DNA of 48,155 nt. Origin: Fluviicola sp. GTDB lineage: Bacteria > Bacteroidota > Bacteroidia > Flavobacteriales_D > Crocinitomicaceae. A program made the translations under genes and the position numbers. The DNA lies in NCBI GenBank assembly GCA_002734065.2, contig NVXU02000036.1:1-48155 (forward strand). Direction: 5' to 3'. A model generated the notes under the pieces. It did no database searches and was not told the origin of the DNA. It was given only the letters and a program-made list of their open reading frames with translations. Of this stretch, positions 33,853 through 43,128 are shown piece after piece; the stretch's first letter is position 1; each line of letters begins with the position of its first letter.

Positions 33853-34508
33853 TCTTTTTCTTGTAAAACGTTAAAATTCCATTCTTTAAAGAATGCATCC
33901 AAGTAATTCTCCATTAATTGATGTCTTTCTTCGCCTAATTTAATGCCAGTAGGCGTATTCAATCTGTCTTTCAGAAGTAATAACTTCTCATAAAAGTGAT
34001 TGATTGTATGTGATTTTGAATTGAAATAGTCCTCAAAGGATTCGTGCATTTTTGCTTTATGTTCTGGTTCATAGATAGGTCGATTGCGATTTCCACCATA
34101 AGCAAAGGTTCTGGCGATGCCAATTGCGCCAATTGCATCTAATCTATCGGCATCTTGCACAATTCTGCCTTCCAATGTCTTCATTTCTGCTTTCGTGTTT
34201 GCGCCTTTGTAACTGACGTTATCTATGATGTATTTTACTTGAGAAATAGTATCTTCATCTTCTCCTAATTCTTCTAAAATTTTCGCGGCAACTTTTCCTC
34301 CTTCATCTAACTTTCCTCCGTTTAATTTGTGATCCGAAATATCATGTAACAAAGCAGCTAACTCTATGATTTTCAAATCTCCACCTTCTACTTCTTGAAT
34401 GTATCGTGAAAGGTTGTAAACACGCATGATATGATGCCAGTCATGTCCGGTTGCATCACCTTCAAATTGACTTTTAATTTTCTCGATTACTTGTTCTACT
34501 ATCTTCAT
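33849..34508 (-). CDS. HD-domain phosphohydrolase (YedJ-like)
   Basis: The 219-residue protein carries an HD domain with GHDWHHIMRVYNLS (His25/26) and the LLHDISDHKL pair (His-Asp at 55-56). An Asp-rich QDADRLDAIGAIGIARTF segment near residue 118 is typical of YedJ-type HD proteins. It is a cytoplasmic metal-dependent phosphohydrolase with an unknown, probably nucleotide-related, substrate. It lies in the rarA operon, with four-base overlaps on both sides. Confidence 0.9.
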   Translation of the reverse strand: MKIVEQVIEKIKSQFEGDATGHDWHHIMRVYNLSRYIQEVEGGDLKIIELAALLHDISDHKLNGGKLDEGGKVAAKILEELGEDEDTISQVKYIIDNVSYKGANTKAEMKTLEGRIVQDADRLDAIGAIGIARTFAYGGNRNRPIYEPEHKAKMHESFEDYFNSKSHTINHFYEKLLLLKDRLNTPTGIKLGEERHQLMENYLDAFFKEWNFNVLQEKE

Positions 34509-35533
34509 TCTTCATTGATTAAATCGAAGAACTTGATGGTTCCGTTCTTCATGGTTGCCACTAATTTATCTTCCGTACTTGTCATTGAGAAGTAAGCACC
34601 GTCAGCGAATGGAATCCAATCAATTCCTCCATTTCTGGAGAAATCAATACCATTTCGTCCGCAAGAGTAGTAAATTCCGGTTTTCTCAACAACGCAAGAG
34701 CGGTAACCTCTCACAGGATGCTCGGCATTGAACCAAGATTCTCCGCCATCTTTCGTGTAAAAGCAAACGTTCAGTCGAATGTCGGGGTCTTTGTAATCTC
34801 CGCCAACAATCACTCCGACAGAATCGTTCATGAAGTTCATGGAATAAGCACCTGTGGATTCTCCCGGATAATAAGGCAATTCTACACTGCTCCAAGATTT
34901 GCCATTGTCAGCGCTCTTGAAAAAACGACTTTTCAGTCCGCCGGAGATAAAAATATAGGTGCTGTCATTGAGAATTTGCACGTTGGTACCACTTGCCGCA
35001 AATCCCGCTTCTCCTTTAAAGGCTTTTACTTTCCCTTCGCATTCTTGCCACGTTTTGCCTCCGTTTTCTGTATGAAAAAGGCTAAAAACACTGTCTTTTG
35101 GATCGCCCATTAAAAACCCACGATTGCCTAAGAAGTCCATTCCATCTAGGAATACGCCTTGCCATTGATTTTCTTCTTGCACTTTTAGAGAACCTTTCAA
35201 ATCCAAAAAAAGTATCTTTCCGTTATCAGCACTTTGCATCCCTAAAATTTTATTATTGACCACTGCAACGTCTCTCATTTCGTGAAAATTAGGAAGGTTG
35301 AAAATCAATTGGCTTTTGCCTGTAGAAACTTTGTAGAAGTAGAGTGAACCGTCAGAATTGCCAATAAATAAGCGACCATTTTCGTAGAACAATCCTCGTG
35401 CATAGATATCGGAATTATCGTATTGAAAAATCGGTGCTTTCTTGTTTTTTTTGATGTATTTCTTCGTTTTAAACTGCCCAAAAGAGCCGAATGAAATCAA
35501 TAAAAACAGGATGCTATTTGTTAAATTTCTCAT
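34505..35533 (-). CDS. Exported BNR-repeat (Asp-box) beta-propeller-like protein
   Basis: The 342-residue protein has a signal peptide (ILFLLISFGSFGQ, about residues 8-20). It has repeated Asp-box-like motifs such as GGKTWQECEG, ADNGKSWSSVE and KDGGESWFNAE, spaced about 50-60 residues, plus NGGIDWIPF. This fits a Ycf48-like or sialidase-type six-bladed propeller. No sialidase Arg triad is obvious, so a binding or scaffold role is more likely than hydrolysis. It overlaps the acyltransferase gene by 20 bases. Confidence 0.85.
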   Translation of the reverse strand: MRNLTNSILFLLISFGSFGQFKTKKYIKKNKKAPIFQYDNSDIYARGLFYENGRLFIGNSDGSLYFYKVSTGKSQLIFNLPNFHEMRDVAVVNNKILGMQSADNGKILFLDLKGSLKVQEENQWQGVFLDGMDFLGNRGFLMGDPKDSVFSLFHTENGGKTWQECEGKVKAFKGEAGFAASGTNVQILNDSTYIFISGGLKSRFFKSADNGKSWSSVELPYYPGESTGAYSMNFMNDSVGVIVGGDYKDPDIRLNVCFYTKDGGESWFNAEHPVRGYRSCVVEKTGIYYSCGRNGIDFSRNGGIDWIPFADGAYFSMTSTEDKLVATMKNGTIKFFDLINEE

Positions 35534-36437
35534 TAAAAAGTGTTCGTTGTTTTTGTTTTAATTCTTCTAAATTCTCTGGTAATTCTCGCTTCCATCGTTT
35601 GTGCGACCACAGCCAATACTGAGGATGAGATACAATTTCTTTTTCTAACAGGTGCGTGTGTGCTTCTGTAATTTCTCCCCAGCTCATTGTTTTTGGATCG
35701 TCGGTAACGAGTTGCAGCTCCATTTCATAATGTCCTCGCTTGACTTTTCGCGTGATGAAAGCCATGACAGCATAGTCCAATTGGTGTGCCATCATTTCTG
35801 CCCCAAAAAGAACCGCCGTTTGCTGGTTCAAAAATTTCATCCAGTAACTTTTGCTAGAATTCCCCGGAGATTGGTCAGAAAGAACCAACACGGCTTTTGG
35901 TTTTTCTGTAAATTTGCTCAATTCTTCCTTGTAATTCTTTCCATGAATGACTTTCATGCCAAATCGTGAGCGTTTATCATTGATTTTTTTGTCCCAAAAT
36001 TTCGACGTCATCGGCATTCCAATTCCAAACGCTTGGTGCGAAAAAAGGAGGTCTTGCGATGTAATTAACCATTCCCAATTGTTGTAATGTCCCGAAACGA
36101 GGAGTACATTCTTGTTTTTTGCGTACAATTCTTTCATTATTTCAGGATTTTTCACCTTAAAACGCTTGTTATAACCTTTTTCAGATAGCGATAGGTTTTT
36201 TACCCCCTCCGCAAGAATATCGGTGAAATGTCGGTAGAATTTCCGTTTGATTTTTCTTCTTTCTTTCTCGCTTAAATTGGGAAAACTGCGCAAGATATTT
36301 CCTTCGATCACTTTCTTCCTATAAGGAGTAATGGAAATCAATAACAAATAGAGAAAATCAGTAAAAACGTACAATACAGGCAGGGGTAAGTAAGAAAAAG
36401 GGAGCACAAACACGAAATATCCAATTTTTGCCAACAT
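35514..36437 (-). CDS. LpxL/HtrB-like lipid A lauroyl-type acyltransferase
   Basis: The 307-residue protein belongs to the LpxL/LpxM acyltransferase family, which adds a secondary acyl chain to lipid A. The catalytic H-X4-E motif is SGHYNNWEW (His117, Glu122), and the second motif LSDQSP is present. An N-terminal hydrophobic segment (about 6-30) anchors it in the inner membrane. The length is normal for the family. Its ATG overlaps the rarA stop by one base (TAATG). Which acyl group and lipid acceptor it uses cannot be read. Confidence 0.92.
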   Translation of the reverse strand: MLAKIGYFVFVLPFSYLPLPVLYVFTDFLYLLLISITPYRKKVIEGNILRSFPNLSEKERRKIKRKFYRHFTDILAEGVKNLSLSEKGYNKRFKVKNPEIMKELYAKNKNVLLVSGHYNNWEWLITSQDLLFSHQAFGIGMPMTSKFWDKKINDKRSRFGMKVIHGKNYKEELSKFTEKPKAVLVLSDQSPGNSSKSYWMKFLNQQTAVLFGAEMMAHQLDYAVMAFITRKVKRGHYEMELQLVTDDPKTMSWGEITEAHTHLLEKEIVSHPQYWLWSHKRWKRELPENLEELKQKQRTLFNEKFNK

Positions 36438-37717
36438 TATTTCTCGTATTTATTTCCCCAAAGAGAATTGATTTTTGTTGCTATTTCTTGCTCATTCTTA
36501 CTGCTTCCTGGAGAATAAAAAGACTGCCCACTAATTTCTTCTGGCAAGAATTCTTGTTGTGCAAAATTGCCCGGAAAATCGTGTGAATAAAGATAACCTT
36601 TGCCATAACCCAAGTCCTTCATTAGCTTTGTTGGAGCGTTACGCAAGGGGAGAGGGATGCCCAGATTTCCAGTGTCTTTTACTATTTGCTGTGCGTTATT
36701 AATCGCCATGTATGCCGCATTTCCTTTTGCAGAAGTTGCTAAATAAATTGTGCATTGCGAGAGAATAATTCGAGATTCTGGCCAACCTACGGCCTGCACA
36801 GCTTGAAAACAGTTGGTTGCAATGAGCAAGGCGTTCGGATTCGCTAAACCGATGTCTTCAGATGCAGAAATGAGCAATCTTCGAGCGATGAATTTTGGAT
36901 CTTCGCCACCTTCCACCATTCTCGCCAACCAATAGACCGCAGCGTTCGGGTCACTGCCTCGAATGGACTTGATAAAAGCAGAGATAATATCGTAATGTTG
37001 TTCGCCATCTTTGTCGTAACTCGCAAGGGATTGTTGAGCGCGCTCATTGACAACCTCGTCTGTGATGATGATTTTCTCTTCTTGAAAAGTACCCACAATG
37101 ATTTCAAAAACATTGAGCATTTTTCTTGCATCACCGCCAGAAATTGCAAGCAATGCATTGGTTTCTTTGAGTTCTATCTTCTTGTTTTTCAGAATCTTAT
37201 CCTCTGAAACTGCATTGAGCAAGATTTTTAGCAGTGATTCTTGACTGTGATCATTGAGCGTGTAAATTTGACATCTTGAGAGCAGTGCTGAGATGACCTC
37301 AAAGGAAGGGTTTTCAGTCGTTGCTCCAATCAACGTTACCGTTCCTTTCTCTACTGCGCCTAGCAAAGAATCTTGTTGCGCTTTAGAGAATCGGTGAATT
37401 TCATCGATAAAAAGTAAGGTTCCAGACTGCTGAAACATTCCTGCTTTCTCGACTCTCTGAATAATTTCTCGAACATCTTTTACCCCGGAAGAAATGGCAG
37501 AAAGCGAATGCATGGGTCTATCGAGGTGTTTGGCAATAAGATGCGCCAAAGTTGTTTTACCAACCCCCGGAGGACCCCAAAAAATCATGGAAGGAATCAA
37601 ACCAGAATCAAGCGCACGTCTCAACGAGGCATCCTTTTTAAGAAGATGGTCTTGACCCGAATAATCGTCCAAAGTTAGTGGACGCATTCGTTCTGCGAGA
37701 GGTGCTGCTATGCTCAT
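36437..37717 (-). CDS. rarA: Replication-associated recombination protein RarA (MgsA)
   Basis: RarA is an AAA+ ATPase related to clamp loaders that acts at stalled replication forks. The Walker A motif GPPGVGKT is at 48-55, Walker B with the DEIH at 105-108, and sensor 1 in IGATTENPSFEV. The C-terminal domain contains RGSDPNAAVYWLARM, a family hallmark. The length of 426 residues is normal. It is the first gene of a six-gene reverse operon. The TACTTTTA 14 bases before its ATG on the reverse strand is only a partial promoter match. Confidence 0.96.
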   Translation of the reverse strand: MSIAAPLAERMRPLTLDDYSGQDHLLKKDASLRRALDSGLIPSMIFWGPPGVGKTTLAHLIAKHLDRPMHSLSAISSGVKDVREIIQRVEKAGMFQQSGTLLFIDEIHRFSKAQQDSLLGAVEKGTVTLIGATTENPSFEVISALLSRCQIYTLNDHSQESLLKILLNAVSEDKILKNKKIELKETNALLAISGGDARKMLNVFEIIVGTFQEEKIIITDEVVNERAQQSLASYDKDGEQHYDIISAFIKSIRGSDPNAAVYWLARMVEGGEDPKFIARRLLISASEDIGLANPNALLIATNCFQAVQAVGWPESRIILSQCTIYLATSAKGNAAYMAINNAQQIVKDTGNLGIPLPLRNAPTKLMKDLGYGKGYLYSHDFPGNFAQQEFLPEEISGQSFYSPGSSKNEQEIATKINSLWGNKYEK

Positions 37718-37945
37718 AAAATTCTTTGGGTAAAAGTAGGGAAAGATTAGGAGATTGCGAAATTGAAGGAGTGGAGATTGGTTGAGGGGATAAATTTTTA
37801 ATTAGCTTATATTAATTGTTTATACGGGGCTGTTAAATTGAATCCTTTCTAGCCACAAAAGAAGTTCTATCAAGGCTAACGAGAATTTGATATTAGAGAA
37901 AAATACTAATTATAACTACATGGCAGTCATAATTTTTCGTAGATG

Positions 37946-37977
37946 TTAGCTAGAACTGTTATGAAATCCTACATTTG
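37946..37977 (+). promoter_or_regulatory. Bacteroidota-type promoter of the cold-shock gene
   Basis: TACATTTG (37970-37977) matches the -7 consensus TAnnTTTG. A TTAG (37946-37949) is 20 bases upstream, close to the -33 TTTG. The predicted leader is about 20 bases, much shorter than the long cold-shock leaders of enterobacteria. The 284-base gap upstream (37718-38001) holds no gene I can support. Confidence 0.5.
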
Positions 37978-38001
37978 CATTTAAATATATAACTATTTAT
38001 T

Positions 38002-38193
38002 ATGAATAACGGAACAGTAAAATTTTTCAATAACTCTAAAGGATTTGGATTCATCGCTCCAGAAGAAGGAGACAAAGATGTATTTGTACATGCAAATGGA
38101 TTAATTGATGAAATCAATGAAGGGGACAAAGTAAGCTACGATGTAGAAGAAGGACCAAAAGGATTGAGTGCAATAAATGTCAAAATAGTTTAA
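38002..38193 (+). CDS. Cold-shock protein, CspA family
   Basis: The 63-residue single cold-shock domain has the RNA-binding RNP1 motif KGFGFI (about 14-19) and RNP2 DVFVH (about 27-31), with the NGTVKFFN start. It should bind single-stranded RNA and DNA and melt RNA structure. It lies alone between a promoter with a -7 box and a perfect palindromic terminator. No second domain is attached. Confidence 0.95.
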   Translation: MNNGTVKFFNNSKGFGFIAPEEGDKDVFVHANGLIDEINEGDKVSYDVEEGPKGLSAINVKIV

Positions 38194-38208
38194 TCGATTA
38201 CTTTAAAC

Positions 38209-38270
38209 ATTATTGTCACAAATAAAAAAGCCTATCAATAATGATAGGCTTTTTTATTTGTGACAATAAT
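38209..38270. terminator. Perfect 62-bp palindromic terminator after the cold-shock gene
   Basis: The arms 38209-38237 and 38242-38270 are exact reverse complements of 29 bases with only a four-base centre. The inner part (AAAAAAGCCTATCA and its complement) is a normal intrinsic terminator with an A-run and a T-run. The outer part extends the same stem by about 15 more pairs, far longer than termination needs. It would be bidirectional, although no gene converges here. Confidence 0.9.
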
Positions 38271-38362
38271 TAGTAATATGCATAACAAAAGCAATCGATT
38301 CTAAACCTTAACCTTCTCCACCAAACCAAACATTCTTCTATCTTTAAGCAAAATTAACTACC

Positions 38363-39880
38363 ATGACTACAAAAATCATTGTTCTTGCCATTTACGTCGC
38401 TATTCTATTTTTGATTGGAATATTGGCCTCTCGAAGAATCAAGAGTATGAGTGATTATTATGTCGGTGGAAAGAACATGGGGTTTTGGGCAGTTGCTTTT
38501 TCTGCTAGAGCAACAGGGGAGTCTGGATGGCTACTGATTGGCTTGACAGGAATGGGAGCAATGGCAGGTTACTCAGGCTATTGGGTAGTTGCTGGGGAAT
38601 TGTTAGGTGTTTTTATTTCGTGGCAATTCATGGCAAAGCGTTTTAAGAGAAGATCAGATGAATACAAAGCTATAACCATTCCCGACTACCTCCAAAGTCA
38701 TTTTAAATCGAAAACAAACAGTTTGAGAATCATTTCGGCGTCCGTTTTGGTCATTTTTGTAGTGATTTATGTCGCTTCACAGATGGATGTTACAGGAATT
38801 GCCTTTGAATCCATGCTTGGTATTGATTATCGGGTTGGTGTGTTAATTGGCTTTAGTATTGTTCTCATTTATATCTTCATCGGTGGCTTTGTCGCGGCTG
38901 TTTGGTCAGATCTATTTCAGGGAATTTTGATGTTTTTCGGATTGCTTTTATTGCCAATAGTTGTGTGGTTCTCTATGGATCACGGAGCTGGAATTACAGA
39001 AGGTTTGAATGCTATTGACCCAACATTGACGCAAGTAATGGGTAGAAGTGATGATGGTTGGATGAATTTATTCACCATTCTTGGCTTATCAATGATAGGA
39101 TTGGGATTTTTGGGATCGCCCCAAGTTTATGTTCGTTTTATGTCCATCAAAAGTGAGAAAGAAATCGACAAAGGCAAATGGGTAGCATTGATTTTCACTC
39201 TTCTAACGGATGCCGCAGCAGTAACAATTGGTATTTTTGGACGAATTTATTTCACAAAGGAAGGGCAGGACCCGGAAGTCATTTTAGGAACGGGAGGAGA
39301 AGATGTTCTAAGCATGCTCACCAGCGAATTTTTGTCAACCATTTTGGTCGCTATTTTCATTGCTATTGTGCTTTCTGCCATCATGTCCACCATTGATTCT
39401 CTGCTAATTTTAGCTTCCAGTGCCATTACACGCGATTTTTATCAGAAAATATTCAGACCCGACTTAAAAGATGAAGATTTAACGAAATTTTCAAGGTTGG
39501 TCACCATTGCGATGGCATTGGTCGCACTTGGAATTGCCGTATTGCTGTACAACCTCTATCCTGACAGGAAAGTCTTTTGGATTATGATTTTTGGATGGTC
39601 AGGAATTGCCGCCACATTCTGCCCGGTAATCATTCTTTCACTATTTTGGAAGGGATATTCTGAGAAAGGAGCTATTGCTTCTATGATTACTGGATTTTCG
39701 TCTGTGATTCTGTTTAAATTTGTTGTTGCAGACATTGAAAGTGTTGGTGCTTATTTCGTAGAATTAGATGTTCTAGCGCCGTCTTTCGCTTTAGCAATGA
39801 TTATGGGCTACATCGTCTCCAAATTGTTTCCGAGGAAGGATGTTGGGGAAACATCAAGTCAGCTTATAGATCAGGAGTAA
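38363..39880 (+). CDS. Sodium:solute symporter (PutP family)
   Basis: The 505-residue protein belongs to the SSS family, with about 13 membrane helices. The N-terminal YYVGGKNMGFWAVAFS, the RATGESGWLLIG segment and the sodium-site-like ATGESGW are typical of PutP-type transporters. The IPDYLQSHFKSK, WSDLFQGILMFFG and AIMSTIDSLLILASSAI segments also match. Proline is the best-known substrate of the group, but related members carry other organic acids or sugars, so the solute is open. A TATCTTTA at 38339-38346 is a weak promoter candidate. It converges with the YqgE gene. Confidence 0.9.
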   Translation: MTTKIIVLAIYVAILFLIGILASRRIKSMSDYYVGGKNMGFWAVAFSARATGESGWLLIGLTGMGAMAGYSGYWVVAGELLGVFISWQFMAKRFKRRSDEYKAITIPDYLQSHFKSKTNSLRIISASVLVIFVVIYVASQMDVTGIAFESMLGIDYRVGVLIGFSIVLIYIFIGGFVAAVWSDLFQGILMFFGLLLLPIVVWFSMDHGAGITEGLNAIDPTLTQVMGRSDDGWMNLFTILGLSMIGLGFLGSPQVYVRFMSIKSEKEIDKGKWVALIFTLLTDAAAVTIGIFGRIYFTKEGQDPEVILGTGGEDVLSMLTSEFLSTILVAIFIAIVLSAIMSTIDSLLILASSAITRDFYQKIFRPDLKDEDLTKFSRLVTIAMALVALGIAVLLYNLYPDRKVFWIMIFGWSGIAATFCPVIILSLFWKGYSEKGAIASMITGFSSVILFKFVVADIESVGAYFVELDVLAPSFALAMIMGYIVSKLFPRKDVGETSSQLIDQE

Positions 39881-39893
39881 AAAATCACTCCCA

Positions 39894-40472
39894 TCAATTA
39901 TCCGACGGGTTTTTCGGGAATTTCGTCATTACTTTAAATTTCTTGCCTTGTTTTTCGAGTAATTCTGTCCAAATGTCTTCAATAGTGGTGTCTAAAACTT
40001 GATTTTCGGGAATGTTATTCAGCACAATCCATGATTTCTCTTTCATTTCATCATTGAGTTGCTCTTTGTCCCAGCCCGAATAACCAATAAAAAATCGGAT
40101 GTTCTTGCTTTTCGTTGCGTCTTCTCTTAGAACGGATTTTACATCTTCAAAACTACCACCAATGAACAAGCCATTAGCAGTCGGTGAACTTCCCTCAATT
40201 TCTTCTCCAAGAGAATGAATGTAAAACAAATTGGACATATCAACAGGTCCACCGATGCTAATTTGCGTTTGAATGTCGGGGAAATCATCCACAAAATCCG
40301 ACAATTTAGTATCAACGTATTTGTTTAGCACGAAACCAAAGCTACCGTCAGCATTGTGATCGCACAAGAATACAACGGCTCTTGAGAAGTAGTCGTCTAG
40401 CAAGAAAGGCTCAGCAACAAGGATACTCCCTGGTAATAATTGGTTGTTATTTTCAAAATTAAAATCTATCAT
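39894..40472 (-). CDS. YqgE/AlgH family protein
   Basis: The ~192-residue protein is a member of the UPF0301 (YqgE/AlgH) family. Landmarks are LLPGSILVAEPFL near the start, FLCDHNADGSFGFVLNK, ISIGGPVD, FIGGSFEDV and the IGYSGWDKEQL segment. The fold is known, but the function is not; a role in redox or transcription has been proposed in other bacteria. I choose the ATG at 40472: a GTG at 40487 adds five residues but lies inside a strong hairpin. It follows LptD on the same strand. Confidence 0.9.
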   Translation of the reverse strand: MIDFNFENNNQLLPGSILVAEPFLLDDYFSRAVVFLCDHNADGSFGFVLNKYVDTKLSDFVDDFPDIQTQISIGGPVDMSNLFYIHSLGEEIEGSSPTANGLFIGGSFEDVKSVLREDATKSKNIRFFIGYSGWDKEQLNDEMKEKSWIVLNNIPENQVLDTTIEDIWTELLEKQGKKFKVMTKFPKNPSDN

Positions 40473-40482
40473 ATCTTTTTTT

Positions 40483-40536
40483 TTCACTTATTGTAGTACG
40501 GGCCAGTTGCGACTAGCCCGTACTACAATAAGTGAA
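40483..40536. repeat. Long hairpin (21-bp perfect stem) between LptD and YqgE genes
   Basis: Arms 40483-40503 and 40516-40536 are exact reverse complements of 21 bases, and the 12-base centre holds a further three-pair stem (AGT/ACT). On the reverse strand it follows the LptD stop by 11 bases and precedes the YqgE ATG by 10. There is an A-run, not a T-run, after it in that direction, so it is not a standard terminator. It looks like a REP-type palindrome or a small mobile remnant. Confidence 0.75.
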
Positions 40537-40547
40537 TTTCTCCCCCA

Positions 40548-43067
40548 CTACAAAAACGCCGGTGGTTTCTTAATGTCAATTTTCGCATCTTTAAACAACG
40601 CCGATGTTGAGCGCAAACTAAACAAGAAACTTTTATTCGTTCCAATGGGTATCCAGTTAAACGCCAATGACCAGCAATGCAAATCTCTTGACAAGGCAAA
40701 ACGAGCATTGGTAATCATTGATTCTTGCAAGTCAAAATTAATGGTGGAAGCCAATTTCCAACGTTTGGTAAAACTCAAATCACCGTTCAACATCAAGGTC
40801 TGAATTTTTCTAGTTCTGTCAGGATTTAAACTCGTGATATTCGTATTCGCATTGATGGTATAGATGTGAGAAAGAGAAACTTTCCAAGGAATGTTGTAGT
40901 TCACAATGAATTCTGGATGCAATAAAAAATAGTTAAAATCGGAGTTCCAATTCGGCTCGATTTGTGCCGTACTTTCTTTTAGTTTTTCACGACTTTCTTT
41001 AGAGGTTAACGTCAAGGTTGTAGAAAGGTTGGTGGACAACAAACGACCTAGTTTTCCATTGCTTATAGCGTAGCCGCCAAGAATCACACCTGTCGTGTCA
41101 TTCCATTCGTAGGGCGAGAATGAAGAGTTTGCAACGAAATTTAACCAACGAATTGGACTGATTCTCAGGCCGATATTAATATTGGATAAATTCATAGAAT
41201 CTTTGAGCAAATCATAATTCCCACTAAAAGTCAATGCGTCAATGAGGCGTGTCTTTTTAAAGCCTGTAACGGTGTCTTTTTTTGACTTGAATTTCAACTC
41301 GAAAGTATTGTTGAAACCGAAACTAATCAATGCTTGATCTCGTGTCTGAGAAACTCTGTAAAGCGACTGCTCAAAAGGAGAATACTCGATCGTAGTAGCG
41401 TTGGCAACATAACTCAAATTCTGATTCAAATTCGGCACATAGGAGAAGCTGAACGACGGTGTTAACACATGACGAAGCAGCGGTTCTCTTTTTCCAATGA
41501 ATTTGTAATAAGAATAAACGGCCGTGTTCAACTGTGCTCTAAACGACAGGTTGTGCGACATGCCTAACTGCTGCAAAGTATCGGTTGCTGTAAGAAAAGT
41601 CGCTGGATCGTACGTTTTTCTAGTTTGTTGAAAATTCATCAAATTTCTGTAATCAATGGAAGGGGTGAATTTCCACGTATTCTTAAAAAGACTTGCCGTT
41701 GTTTGTATCACAACACGCTGACTGATTCCATTCTGAAATTGATCTCCAATTCTGTTAAAATCAGCGTTATTTAACAAGCTATCACCAAAAGTGGACCTGT
41801 TTTGACCTTCAAAACTGTAAGTAACACCAAAACGCTTGATGATTTCCTTTACTCCAGAATTACCCGTTACAAAACGTTTCAGAGGGTAGAATCTCGTTAC
41901 GTTAAAATTCACAACAGGACTAGTCATAGAAATATTCTTCGTCAAAGAATTCTGCCGCATGGAGAATTTTACACCTGCCGACATTGGTTTACCGGGAAAA
42001 CTTCTCGTTAAGTTAATGTCAGAATTAAATGAATTATTAAAAATCTGTGCATTCAACGGATCTAAATTATTCTTCGAGTTATTATCAGAAATAAAATTCA
42101 CTTTAGAAGAAAAATTCCAGTAGGGATTTGCTTTTGCATCTTGCCTGTGGTTCCAAAGAACGCTCACCTTGCTTTGTACAGTATTCGATGGGAAACCAGA
42201 TTTAAATCGTTGAAAACCGACATCAACTGTGCCCAAATGCTTGTATCTTTTCGCGTAATCTGTTCGGTTTCTTAATCCCCAACTGCCACGACTGAAAAGT
42301 GTCCCAAAAAATGTTGTCTGTAATTGATCATTGATGGGAACGTAATAACCTAAATCTTGCACACCAAAACCGTATTGAGAAATCGGCACTATTTGTGGAA
42401 AAATAAAGCCATGTGTTCTATCTTCTTGCTGCGGAATCACAATAAAAGGCAAGCCAAGTGGGGTAGGAACACCGTTTATCCATAAATTCATCGGACCGGA
42501 GACAATTCTCTTCTCTGGAATCATTATCGCCTTTGATAACTGAAAATGATAGTGCGGTTCTGGTAAATCACAGGTGGTAAAACGTCCTTTTCTGAAATGA
42601 ATTTCGTCGTTTGCATGTTTTTTTGCAATTTCCATGTACAAGAAATTTTCATCTTGCTTAATGGCAACTTCTTCGATGTATCCTTTCTTTGTTTTCAGGT
42701 TAAAACGGATGCTAGAAGCAACAATTTCTTCAGAACCTTCTGAAAAAACAGGCATTTGTATTCGGTTTGAGTCTTCGTCGTAAATGTAAGTGGCATAAAT
42801 TTCATTCTTCTCTAAATCAATGAGAATGTATCCTGCTTTCATCTGAACTTCTCCGTTATCCACCTTTGCGTTGTTATACAGGTGAATTTTCTTATTCTTC
42901 AAGTCAGAATACAGAGAATCTTCGGCACTGTAATAGATAGGCTGGTCAATTTCTCCCGAATTAATAACAATTGTATCTCTAATTTGGCTGTAACCAACAG
43001 TAGAAATACACATTATTAACAATGTAAGTTGTAGAACTAGATATATGGAATGCTTTTTGAACACCAA
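40548..43067 (-). CDS. lptD: LPS assembly protein LptD (Bacteroidota type)
   Basis: LptD is the outer-membrane barrel that inserts lipopolysaccharide. This 839-residue protein has a signal peptide (about residues 6-27), an OstA/LptA-like jelly-roll segment at about 40-160 with DSLYSDLKNKKIHLYNNAKV and RKGRFTTCDLPEPHY, and a long barrel of alternating strands. The NGVPTPLGLPFIVIP segment is typical of the LptD barrel start. The start is a TTG at 43067, since no ATG fits before the signal peptide. It converges on nothing; YqgE follows 76 bases away. LptE is not in the window. Confidence 0.88.
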   Translation of the reverse strand: MVFKKHSIYLVLQLTLLIMCISTVGYSQIRDTIVINSGEIDQPIYYSAEDSLYSDLKNKKIHLYNNAKVDNGEVQMKAGYILIDLEKNEIYATYIYDEDSNRIQMPVFSEGSEEIVASSIRFNLKTKKGYIEEVAIKQDENFLYMEIAKKHANDEIHFRKGRFTTCDLPEPHYHFQLSKAIMIPEKRIVSGPMNLWINGVPTPLGLPFIVIPQQEDRTHGFIFPQIVPISQYGFGVQDLGYYVPINDQLQTTFFGTLFSRGSWGLRNRTDYAKRYKHLGTVDVGFQRFKSGFPSNTVQSKVSVLWNHRQDAKANPYWNFSSKVNFISDNNSKNNLDPLNAQIFNNSFNSDINLTRSFPGKPMSAGVKFSMRQNSLTKNISMTSPVVNFNVTRFYPLKRFVTGNSGVKEIIKRFGVTYSFEGQNRSTFGDSLLNNADFNRIGDQFQNGISQRVVIQTTASLFKNTWKFTPSIDYRNLMNFQQTRKTYDPATFLTATDTLQQLGMSHNLSFRAQLNTAVYSYYKFIGKREPLLRHVLTPSFSFSYVPNLNQNLSYVANATTIEYSPFEQSLYRVSQTRDQALISFGFNNTFELKFKSKKDTVTGFKKTRLIDALTFSGNYDLLKDSMNLSNINIGLRISPIRWLNFVANSSFSPYEWNDTTGVILGGYAISNGKLGRLLSTNLSTTLTLTSKESREKLKESTAQIEPNWNSDFNYFLLHPEFIVNYNIPWKVSLSHIYTINANTNITSLNPDRTRKIQTLMLNGDLSFTKRWKLASTINFDLQESMITNARFALSRDLHCWSLAFNWIPIGTNKSFLFSLRSTSALFKDAKIDIKKPPAFL

Positions 43068-43075
43068 ATGTGCAT

Positions 43076-43083
43076 TAAATTTG
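43076..43083 (+). promoter_or_regulatory. Candidate promoter box of the amidase-MCE operon
   Basis: TAAATTTG matches TAnnTTTG and lies 45 bases before the amidase ATG. A TTTG at 43056-43059 is 16 bases upstream, shorter than typical. On the other strand TAGTTTTG (43112-43105) could serve the divergent LptD gene. Confidence 0.4.
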
Positions 43084-43128
43084 TTTTGCGTTATAATAAC
43101 GAAGCAAAACTATTAAAATTAGTTTCAA

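Noticed and set aside
34718-35113. Open frame of 131 codons on the forward strand over the propeller gene
   Set aside because: No signal or domain, and it is a shadow of the Asp-box gene on the other strand.
40473-40487. GTG start for the YqgE gene at 40487
   Set aside because: It lies in the stem of a strong hairpin and adds residues not typical of the family; the ATG at 40472 is better placed.
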